DNA from: Agrobacterium tumefaciens
GTDB taxonomy: Bacteria > Pseudomonadota > Alphaproteobacteria > Rhizobiales > Rhizobiaceae
Length of the DNA stretch: 64,000 nt
Direction of reading: 5' to 3'
Assembly (NCBI RefSeq): GCF_005221325.1
Contig: NZ_CP039889.1
Coordinates: forward strand, 1,148,501-1,212,500
Position numbers and translations under genes: made by a program. Below, one piece after another: positions 17,435 to 24,658 of this stretch. How positions within the stretch are numbered: position 1 is the stretch's first letter; each line of letters begins with the position of its first letter. The notes under the pieces were generated by a model. The model made no database searches, was not told the origin of the DNA, and was given only the letters and a program-made list of their open reading frames with translations.

Positions 17435-18958
17435 TCAGATTGCCCTCAAGCGTCCACCTGCAATGCCTTCGATATAATCCGCCAGCCCACGCGCCTCTTC
17501 AGGGGTCAGAAAAAGCCCCTGCTTGGTGCGGCGCCACAGAATGTCCTCCGCCGTCAGCGCCCATTCCCGCGCCATCAGCCAGCGAACCTCAGCCTCGTAA
17601 AGCGTGCCGCCGAAATGCCGGCCCAACGCAGCCGTATCCGTGGCGGAACCGATTATGGCCATCGCATCCGTCCCATAACAACGGACGAGCCGCTCGGCAT
17701 GACGCTTATCGAGGAAGGGATACCGCGACCGCAGGGTCCTGACCTCTTCCGCATAGGCCTCGGCACCGAAATTTCCGCCCGGCAAATGCGAACCCGCCGT
17801 CCATGGCGCACCCTTTTCACCCAGCGCATCGCCGATTTTTTCAAGAGCATGTTCGGCAAGCCGCCGATAGGTGGTGAGCTTGCCGCCGAAGATATTGAGG
17901 AGCGGCGCTTCGCCTTCTGCTCCTTCGGTTTTCAGCACATAATCGCGGGTCGCTTCCTGTGCTTTCGATGCGCCGTCATCGAAAAGCGGACGCACGCCGG
18001 AATAGGTCCAGACGATATCGGCGGGCTTCACCGGTTCAGCGAAATATTCACTCGCGGCATTGCAGAGATAGCTGATTTCCTCATCGCTGATCTTAACAGC
18101 CCGGGGATCGGCGGTATAGTCGCGATCCGTCGTGCCGATCAGGGTAAAATCCTGTTCATAGGGGATGGCGAAGATGATGCGGCCATCCGGATTCTGGAAA
18201 AAATAGGCGCGCGGATCGGCAAACTTCTTGCGCACGATGATGTGGCTGCCCTGCACAAGGCGGACATTATGGACATTGTTCTTGCCGAATGTGGAAGACA
18301 GCACCTTGTCCACCCAGGGGCCTGCGGCATTCACCAGCATGCGCGCCCGGTAGGTCTTGCTTTCACCGGCGGCATTTTTCGTTTCGACCCGCCAGAAGGC
18401 GCCTTCGCGCCGGGCGGAAACCACCTGCGTGCGGTTAAGGATCAGGGCGCCACGATCGGCCGCATCGCGTGCGTTCAACACCACCAGACGGGCATCATCC
18501 ACCCAGCCATCCGAATATTCGAAGGCACGGGCAAAAATCGGCTTCAACGGTTTTCCCGCGGGGTCACGGCGCAGGTCGAGCGAGCGGGTGGCCGGCAGAA
18601 GCTTGCGGCCGCCGAGATGATCGTAAAGGAAAAGCCCGAGGCGGACGAGCCAGGCCGGGCGCACCCCACCCTTCTGAAACGGCAGGACGAAGCGCATCGG
18701 CCAGATGATGTGCGGTGCCATGGCCCACAGAACCTCGCGTTCCATCAGGGCTTCGCGCACGAGGCGGAATTCATAATGTTCGAGATAACGCAAACCGCCA
18801 TGGATGAGCTTGGTGGCGGCGGATGACGTGCCGGAGGCGAAATCGTTCATTTCCGCAAGCGCAACGGAATAGCCTCTGCCGATGGCGTCGCGCGCAATGC
18901 CGCAGCCATTGATACCGCCGCCGATCACGAAAATATCGTGAATTGCCTCGTCAGACAT
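17435..18958 (-). CDS. glpD: Aerobic glycerol-3-phosphate dehydrogenase
   Basis: The 507-residue protein begins with an FAD-binding Rossmann motif FVIGGGINGCGIARDAIGRG (residues about 10-29), followed by FASGTSSAATKLIHGGLRYLE, a GlpD hallmark. The middle holds the substrate domain and the C-terminal part is the helical GlpD cap (LTAEDILWRRTKQGLFLTPEE). It oxidises sn-glycerol 3-phosphate to dihydroxyacetone phosphate at the inner membrane, passing electrons to ubiquinone. It is the first catabolic gene after glpR, 108 bp downstream. Confidence 0.97.
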   Translation of the reverse strand: MSDEAIHDIFVIGGGINGCGIARDAIGRGYSVALAEMNDFASGTSSAATKLIHGGLRYLEHYEFRLVREALMEREVLWAMAPHIIWPMRFVLPFQKGGVRPAWLVRLGLFLYDHLGGRKLLPATRSLDLRRDPAGKPLKPIFARAFEYSDGWVDDARLVVLNARDAADRGALILNRTQVVSARREGAFWRVETKNAAGESKTYRARMLVNAAGPWVDKVLSSTFGKNNVHNVRLVQGSHIIVRKKFADPRAYFFQNPDGRIIFAIPYEQDFTLIGTTDRDYTADPRAVKISDEEISYLCNAASEYFAEPVKPADIVWTYSGVRPLFDDGASKAQEATRDYVLKTEGAEGEAPLLNIFGGKLTTYRRLAEHALEKIGDALGEKGAPWTAGSHLPGGNFGAEAYAEEVRTLRSRYPFLDKRHAERLVRCYGTDAMAIIGSATDTAALGRHFGGTLYEAEVRWLMAREWALTAEDILWRRTKQGLFLTPEEARGLADYIEGIAGGRLRAI

Positions 18959-19030
18959 GCACCCTCCCGCACTTTCATCGACGCTCTCCTCATCGATATA
19001 CTGAAAGCACGGCCATCTAATTCGAAGACA

Positions 19031-19048
19031 AAACGAATGTCAAACGAA
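19031..19048 (-). promoter_or_regulatory. Candidate GlpR binding repeats before glpD
   Basis: AAACGAA occurs at 19031-19037 and 19042-19048, 11 bp apart (one helical turn), in the 108-bp glpR-glpD gap. The same heptamer core appears in the inverted repeat before glpR (19864-19894), supporting a shared DeoR-family repressor site. Confidence 0.5.
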
Positions 19049-19066
19049 ATTCCAACGCCCCCTGAA

Positions 19067-19840
19067 TCAGGCGTCGCTGGCCTCGGTTTCGATTAGCCGG
19101 ACATCGTGATCGGCACAGATGCTGCGGATGGAATCAACCGGACAATGATCGGTAATGAAGGTGTGAACCTGCGAAAGATGGCCGATGCGGACCGGAGCCG
19201 TGCGTTCGAATTTCAGCGAATCCGACACCAGAATGACATGGCGGGCATTGGAGATGATCGCCTGCGCCACCTTGACCTCCCGGAAGTCGAAGTCCAGCAG
19301 CGCCCCATCCTCATCGATCGCCGAAACGCCGATCACGGCGAAATCGACCTTGAACTGGCGGATGAAATCCACCGCAGCCTCCCCGACGATACCGCCATCG
19401 GAACCGCGCACGACGCCGCCGGCAATCACCACCTCGATGCCCGGGAACACCCGTAACCTGTTGGCGACGTTTATATTATTGGTGATCACCATCAGTTCGT
19501 GATGGTCCGCCAGGGCTTCGCCCACCGCTTCGGTCGTCGTGCCGATATTGATGAAAAGCGAGGAATTATTGGGGATGAGAGCGGCGGCAGCGGCCCCGAT
19601 CGCCTGTTTTTCGACAGAAGCAATCGCCCGCCGCGCCTCGTATTTGACGTTTTCATTGCCGCTCGGGAAAAGCGCGCCACCGTGAATGCGGGTCAGCACC
19701 CGCGTATCGCAGAGATCATTGAGGTCTTTGCGGATCGTCTGGGGGGTCACCGAAAACCGCGCCGCCAGTTCATCGACCAGCACCCGGCCGTTCGTTTTCG
19801 CCAGCGCAACGATTTCATCCTGACGCGGTGTTAGCAGCAT
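19067..19840 (-). CDS. glpR: DeoR-family transcriptional repressor of glycerol genes
   Basis: From ATG 19840 (ribosome binding site GGAGGGAGG, 6 nt away) the protein has 257 residues, the usual DeoR/GlpR length. An N-terminal helix-turn-helix occupies residues 3-58 (LTPRQDEIVALAKTNGRVLVDELAARFSV, then TPQTIRKDLNDL), followed by the sugar-phosphate sensor domain with IFINIGTTTE-like and DFAVIGVSAIDEDGALLDFD motifs. It should release its operators when glycerol 3-phosphate accumulates. It heads the glp operon. Inverted and direct AACGAA repeats before glpR and glpD are likely sites. Confidence 0.93.
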   Translation of the reverse strand: MLLTPRQDEIVALAKTNGRVLVDELAARFSVTPQTIRKDLNDLCDTRVLTRIHGGALFPSGNENVKYEARRAIASVEKQAIGAAAAALIPNNSSLFINIGTTTEAVGEALADHHELMVITNNINVANRLRVFPGIEVVIAGGVVRGSDGGIVGEAAVDFIRQFKVDFAVIGVSAIDEDGALLDFDFREVKVAQAIISNARHVILVSDSLKFERTAPVRIGHLSQVHTFITDHCPVDSIRSICADHDVRLIETEASDA

Positions 19841-19863
19841 TTCAGCCTCCCTCCTCTTCCAAT

Positions 19864-19894
19864 TTTTTCGTTTCATTGAAGAGCGAACGAAAAA
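19864..19894 (-). promoter_or_regulatory. Candidate GlpR autoregulatory operator
   Basis: TTTTTCGTT (19864-19872) and AACGAAAAA (19886-19894) form a perfect 9-bp inverted repeat with a 13-bp spacer, 24 bp upstream of the glpR start. The core matches the two AAACGAA copies before glpD. Confidence 0.55.
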
Positions 19895-19980
19895 CCAATG
19901 TCAAGGGAGGGTTTATGGCGGCGATGGCCACCCCTTTGCAGATTCGCTTGAAGAATGCATGGGCCTGAGCAAAAAGCTTA

Positions 19981-21459
19981 TTAGCCGGCTTTCTGGAAAG
20001 GCGCAGCGGCGACTTGCTCTCCACCGGTGCCGGAAAATGCCACGGAGGCGGAAAGGAACGCATCACCGACACCAATCAGCACGGGTTCGTTCACGCCCAG
20101 CCTTTCGACTGCCGCAGCCAGTTGCGCGAGCGAACCGCACCAGCGTTGCTCATTTGCCCGGCTGACGGAAATCATCACCACAACGGGTGTCGAGGTGGGC
20201 ATGCCATGGGCGAGCAGGGAAGACTGGATGTCGGAAGCGGTTCGCCCGCCCATGTAAAACACGGTGGTCACGGAAGGGTTCGACAGGGACTGCCAGTCGA
20301 TATTTTCCGGCAGCCTTCCCTGCCGGGAATGCCCGGTGACGAACCGAACGGACTGGGCATGGTCGCGATGGGTCAGGGAAACGCCGAGGCGCGAGGCCAT
20401 GGCGCTTGCGGCGGTGATGCCGGGCACGACCTCGACCGGGATCTTTTCCGCTTCCAGCGCCGCGATCTCCTCGCCGGCGCGTCCGAAAATCATCGGATCT
20501 CCGGATTTCAGCCGCACCACCCGTTTACCAGCCTTGGCGAAGCGGATCATCATGTCGTTGATGTCTTCCTGTTTGCAGCTTTCCCGTCCCCCGCGCTTGC
20601 CGACCAGCATTCGCTTCGCTTCGCGGCGCGCCAGTTCCAGTACCTCCGCCGAGACGAGATCATCGAACAGGATGACATCGGCCGCCTGCAGGGCGCGCAC
20701 CGCTTTCAGCGTCAAAAGCTCGGCATCACCGGGTCCCGCGCCCACGAGCGTCACAAGGCCCCGCGCCGATCCTGCCCGCCCCGCCTGCATCCCTATGTCT
20801 GTCAGCAGCCGTTCTTCACTGCCCTCATCCAGCCTTTCGGTAAACGCTCGATCGACGAATTTTTCCCAGAAAGACCGTCGCGCCGCGCCGGGGGCAAGCC
20901 GCAGATTAACGCGCTCGCGGAGCGTCTGGGCAAGTGCTGCCCAATCCTTCAACGAAAGCGGCAGCAATGTCTCGATGCGCCGGCGGATGGCCTGCGCCAG
21001 AATGGGCGCGGCACCATCGGTGGAGATCGATACCACCACCGGCGAGCGATTGACGATGGAGCCGAACTGGAACTGGCAGAATTCCGGCTTGTCGATGACA
21101 TTGACGGGAACTCCAGCCGCCCGTGCGGCATGATAAAATCTTTCGGCTTCCTCGTTGGTCTCGCAATCTGCCAGCGCCAGTTCCGCCCCTTTGAAAATAT
21201 CTGGATTCCAGCAACGGTCATGCCATGTCAGCATCGGGCTTTTGGCGACGAGCGCCACCAAGCTTTCCGAAAGCGCGCTTTCCTCACAATAGAGATCAAG
21301 TTCCGCCCCGCAGGCCAACAGCAGTTCCGCCTTCCAGGCGGCCCCATCCGATCCGCCCGCCAGCACCACGCGCTTGCCCTCGAGACCCCAGAAGACCGGC
21401 AACTTGGCGAGCTTCTCCATGCGGGCCGGTTCATTCCGCTGCGGTTTTAAGGCATCCAT
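19981..21459 (-). CDS. cysG: Siroheme synthase (multifunctional CysG)
   Basis: The protein has 492 residues from ATG 21459, which follows GGGGGATC. That start lies inside the end of nasA, a 29-bp overlap; ATG at 21420 is an alternative. The N-terminal half is precorrin-2 dehydrogenase/ferrochelatase (LPVFWGLEGKRVVLAGGSDGAAWKAELL NAD site), followed by a dimerisation region. The C-terminal half is uroporphyrinogen-III C-methyltransferase (LVTLVGAGPGDAELLTLKA, KSGDPMIFGRAGEE). It makes the siroheme needed by NirB, which explains its place at the end of the nitrate operon. Confidence 0.96.
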   Translation of the reverse strand: MDALKPQRNEPARMEKLAKLPVFWGLEGKRVVLAGGSDGAAWKAELLLACGAELDLYCEESALSESLVALVAKSPMLTWHDRCWNPDIFKGAELALADCETNEEAERFYHAARAAGVPVNVIDKPEFCQFQFGSIVNRSPVVVSISTDGAAPILAQAIRRRIETLLPLSLKDWAALAQTLRERVNLRLAPGAARRSFWEKFVDRAFTERLDEGSEERLLTDIGMQAGRAGSARGLVTLVGAGPGDAELLTLKAVRALQAADVILFDDLVSAEVLELARREAKRMLVGKRGGRESCKQEDINDMMIRFAKAGKRVVRLKSGDPMIFGRAGEEIAALEAEKIPVEVVPGITAASAMASRLGVSLTHRDHAQSVRFVTGHSRQGRLPENIDWQSLSNPSVTTVFYMGGRTASDIQSSLLAHGMPTSTPVVVMISVSRANEQRWCGSLAQLAAAVERLGVNEPVLIGVGDAFLSASVAFSGTGGEQVAAAPFQKAG

Positions 21460-24079
21460 CGATGATCCCCCTGATTTCGGCGCGGCAGGAGCCGCAATTG
21501 GTTCCGGCATTCAGCACCTTGCCGATGGCTTCAACACTGTGGCAACCGTCACGAATGGCGGCCGTGATCTGATTCACCCCGACATTGAAACAGGAGCAGA
21601 CAGTTGCGCCCGGATCGGCTCGTCCCGCCCCCGGACGCCCGGCGACCAGCGCAAAACGCATGCGCAAATCCTCATGACGTTCGGTCAGTTGCGATATGGC
21701 CCAGTTGCGGGCAACGGCCACCGGCTCCTTGGCGATAAAAAGCGCCGTGATCAGGGTATCGCGATCGAAGAAGGCGAGGCGCAGATCGCCGGTCTGCCGG
21801 TCGCTATATCCCAGTGGCTCGACCCGCGCGTCGATGCCGAAAACCTGACGCGCCCAGAGCGTCCAGTCCTGCGGATCTTCCGCAAAAGCCAGCTCCATGC
21901 GATAGCCCCCATCCGCCTTGGCAATCGCCCAATAGGCACAATCCGGTGCGTCGGGCCGGGTGCGGGAAATGGCGAAACCATAAGCTTTCGCTTCGAAACG
22001 CGTCGCCCTCACGCCCGTGTTTTTCGAGGCGGGCTGACCGGAATGCGGGTCCGTGACCGGCGCCACAACCATGTCGATCCGCGCCCGCGCGGCGAACTGG
22101 TCGTTCCAGTGCATCGGCGCGAAGACCGATCCGCGCGCCTGCCTTTCGCTGATCAGCGCCCGCAGCAGAACCTTGCCATAAGGGCTTTCCAATTCCACCA
22201 GATCCGCGCTTTCGATTCCCAGCGCCTGCGCATCGCGCGGGTGAAGCTCGGCGAAGGGTTCGGCGATATGGGCGGTGAGGCGTGCGCTTTTGCCGGTACG
22301 GGTCATGGTGTGCCATTGGTCGCGAATGCGGCCGGTATTCAGCGTCAGCGGATAGTCCGCCGATGTTCTGTCCGCCTCCGGCAAGGCGGTGGCGATGAAC
22401 CGTGCCTTGCCATCGGCGTGATAAAACCCACCATTCGCGAAAAAGCGGGTAACAGCGGCCTCGCCGGCCCCGGCTTTCGGCCATTGGAAGGGTGCCATCT
22501 CATCGTAGGAATCCCGGTCGATCCCGCCGATATCGAAATCACGGCTGCCAGCATTCTCAAAACCGGAAAGAGCGGCATGTTCGGCAAAAATCTCCGATGG
22601 CTGACGATGAGCGAAAGCGGCGCTGAAGCCCATACGCCGGGCCACTTCCGCCATCTGCCACCAGTCGGCCCTAGCTTCACCGGGCGCAGGCAGAAAGCCG
22701 CGCTGGCGGGAAATGCGCCGTTCGGAATTGGTGACCGTGCCGTTCTTTTCTCCCCAGCCGAGCGACGGCAGGAGAACATGGGCGTGGCGGGCCGTGTCGG
22801 TATCGGCCATCACATCGGAGACGACGACGAAAGGACAGTCCTTGATTGCCGCCTCGACGGCACCGGCATCCGGCATGGAAACGACAGGGTTTGTGGCCAT
22901 GATCCACAGCGCCTTGATGCGGCCGTCAGCCACCGCCCGGAACATATCCACCGCCTTGAGGCCAGGTTTTTGCGCAATCGCAGGCGAGGCCCAGAAACGC
23001 TGAACGCGATCGCGATCCTCGGCACTTTCGATGGCCATATGGGCGGCCAACATGTTGGCGAGACCGCCGACTTCGCGTCCGCCCATGGCGTTCGGCTGAC
23101 CTGTCAGCGAAAACGGCCCCATGCCCGGCCGGCCGATGCGGCCGGTGGCAAGGTGGCAATTGATGATGGCGTTGACCTTGTCGGTGCCGCTTTCAGACTG
23201 GTTGACGCCCTGGCTGTAACAGGTGACGGTTTTTTCCTCGCGCTCGAACAATTCGTAAAAGGAAATCAGTTCGGCGGTCGTCAGGCCCGTGGCCTCGGCA
23301 ATTTCCGGCAGGCTATGCTCACTTGCAGCCTGCAGGGCGGCCTCGAAACCGGCCGTGTGGCTTTCAACGTAACCGCGATCTATTGCGCTACCGCCGGAAA
23401 GATGCGCCAGCAGGCCGGTAAACAGCGCCACATCTCCATCCGGGCGGATGGCAAGGTGCATATCGGCAATATCAGCGCTCATCGTCCGACGCGGATCGAT
23501 GACGACGACTTTCATCTCTGGCCGCGCCGCTTTCGCGGCGGCGAGGCGTTGATAAAGAACGGGATGGCACCAGGCGAGGTTGGAACCGGTGAGTATCACC
23601 AGATCGGCAAGTTCCAGATCCTCGTAGGTGCCCGGCACCGTATCCGCTCCGAAGGCGCGGCGGTGGCCGGCGACGGAGGATGACATGCAGAGCCTTGAAT
23701 TGGTATCGATATTGGCTGATCCGATGAAACCCTTCATCAGCTTGTTGGCCAGGTAATAATCTTCCGTCAGCAATTGGCCGGAGACGTACAAGGCAACCGA
23801 GTCCGGGCCGTGCTCGGCAATGGTCTGGGAGAAACGGGAAGCGACGAGATCGAGCGCCTCGTCCCATGCCACTCGCCGGCCGGCGATTTCGGGGTAAAGC
23901 AGGCGGCCGCCGAGGTCGATGGTTTCCGCGAGAGCCGAGCCCTTGGAACACAGCCGTCCAAAATTGGCGGGGTGGTCCGGATCGCCTTTGACGGAAACGG
24001 CACCGTCATCAGCAACGGCTGCGAGGACGCCGCAGCCGACGCCGCAATAGGGGCAGGTGGTTTTTGTTTCAACGGGCAT
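21431..24079 (-). CDS. nasA: Assimilatory nitrate reductase, catalytic subunit
   Basis: The 882-residue molybdopterin enzyme has an N-terminal [4Fe-4S] site CPYCGVGCGV plus LCSKG (residues about 9-52), the molybdopterin oxidoreductase core, and the dinucleotide-binding domain (LTLNTGRIRDQWHTMTRTGK) near residue 580. The C-terminus ends in a BFD-like [2Fe-2S] domain (CSCFNVGVNQITAAI, then NCGSCRAE). This C-terminal cluster is typical of the NasA/NarB forms with an NADH-linked electron donor. It reduces nitrate to nitrite in the cytoplasm. No separate NasC-type electron transfer gene is seen beside it. It is co-transcribed after nirBD across a gap that holds a composite repeat. Confidence 0.96.
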   Translation of the reverse strand: MPVETKTTCPYCGVGCGVLAAVADDGAVSVKGDPDHPANFGRLCSKGSALAETIDLGGRLLYPEIAGRRVAWDEALDLVASRFSQTIAEHGPDSVALYVSGQLLTEDYYLANKLMKGFIGSANIDTNSRLCMSSSVAGHRRAFGADTVPGTYEDLELADLVILTGSNLAWCHPVLYQRLAAAKAARPEMKVVVIDPRRTMSADIADMHLAIRPDGDVALFTGLLAHLSGGSAIDRGYVESHTAGFEAALQAASEHSLPEIAEATGLTTAELISFYELFEREEKTVTCYSQGVNQSESGTDKVNAIINCHLATGRIGRPGMGPFSLTGQPNAMGGREVGGLANMLAAHMAIESAEDRDRVQRFWASPAIAQKPGLKAVDMFRAVADGRIKALWIMATNPVVSMPDAGAVEAAIKDCPFVVVSDVMADTDTARHAHVLLPSLGWGEKNGTVTNSERRISRQRGFLPAPGEARADWWQMAEVARRMGFSAAFAHRQPSEIFAEHAALSGFENAGSRDFDIGGIDRDSYDEMAPFQWPKAGAGEAAVTRFFANGGFYHADGKARFIATALPEADRTSADYPLTLNTGRIRDQWHTMTRTGKSARLTAHIAEPFAELHPRDAQALGIESADLVELESPYGKVLLRALISERQARGSVFAPMHWNDQFAARARIDMVVAPVTDPHSGQPASKNTGVRATRFEAKAYGFAISRTRPDAPDCAYWAIAKADGGYRMELAFAEDPQDWTLWARQVFGIDARVEPLGYSDRQTGDLRLAFFDRDTLITALFIAKEPVAVARNWAISQLTERHEDLRMRFALVAGRPGAGRADPGATVCSCFNVGVNQITAAIRDGCHSVEAIGKVLNAGTNCGSCRAEIRGIIDGCLKTAAE

Positions 24080-24130
24080 GGGTTTGCCCTTTCAGTGCGT
24101 GGTGTTTACCCCGCCTCGGTATGTGGCGCT

Positions 24131-24298
24131 TACCCCCCTCTGTCCTGCCGGACATCTCCCCCTCAAGGGGGGAGATCAATTGTGGCGCGAATGCCGATTC
24201 ACAGCTTGCGATGCGGCCTGCGGCTATGAAGCGGGGAGCCATCCGCTTGTCGATCTCCCTCCTTGAGGGGGAGATGTCCGGCAGGACAGAGGGGGGTA
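24131..24298. repeat. Composite palindromic repeat (copy 1) between nirD and nasA
   Basis: Left arm 24131-24177 and right arm 24251-24298 are nearly perfect reverse complements of about 47 bp, with a 73-bp spacer. Each arm has two internal hairpins: TGTCC-TGCC-GGACA and CTCCCCCTC-AAGGGGGGAG. A second copy of the family is at 60165-60307, where the first hairpin reads TGCCC-TGCC-GGGCA, a paired change that keeps the stem. It resembles the intergenic mosaic elements of Rhizobiaceae. Here it sits within the nirD-nasA transcript, so it will be part of the mRNA. Confidence 0.85.
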
Positions 24299-24317
24299 TC
24301 GTCGCCGCCATCGCCAT

Positions 24318-24653
24318 TCACTCCGCCGCAATCATCAGAGTTTCAAGCGCAATGGACAGCCGTCCATCCAGATTACGCACCGGGATCGTCCGCACCTCGC
24401 CCTCATCCGCCCCCAGCGCCTTGCCGGTCTCCAGCGAAATCACCCAATTATGCAAGGGACACGTCACCGAAGCGCCATGCACGATGCCCTGGCTCAGCGG
24501 GCCACCCTTATGCGGGCAGTGATCTTCGATGGCAAAGACCTGATTTTCCGCCGTACGGAACACCGCGATCTTGCCCATCGGCGTTTTCACGCAACGCGCA
24601 CCGCGCAGCGGAATGTCGGAGATATCGCCAATATCGATCCAGTTGCTATCCAT
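24318..24653 (-). CDS. nirD: Nitrite reductase small subunit (Rieske-type)
   Basis: The 111-residue protein starts at ATG 24653, 5 bp after the nirB stop, with GGAG inside the nirB end. It has a Rieske [2Fe-2S] fold with both ligand pairs present: CPHKGGPLSQG (Cys-x-His) and CPLHNW (Cys-x-x-His). Many NirD proteins, including that of E. coli, lack these ligands, so this one probably carries a true cluster. It supports NirB in NADH-dependent reduction of nitrite to ammonium. Confidence 0.95.
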   Translation of the reverse strand: MDSNWIDIGDISDIPLRGARCVKTPMGKIAVFRTAENQVFAIEDHCPHKGGPLSQGIVHGASVTCPLHNWVISLETGKALGADEGEVRTIPVRNLDGRLSIALETLMIAAE

Positions 24654-24658
24654 CGTTC

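Noticed and set aside
21374..23683. A 769-codon plus-strand open frame opposite nasA
   Set aside because: It is a third-position GC artefact on the antisense of a clear molybdoenzyme gene; its translation is Arg/Gly/His-rich without family motifs or a ribosome binding site.
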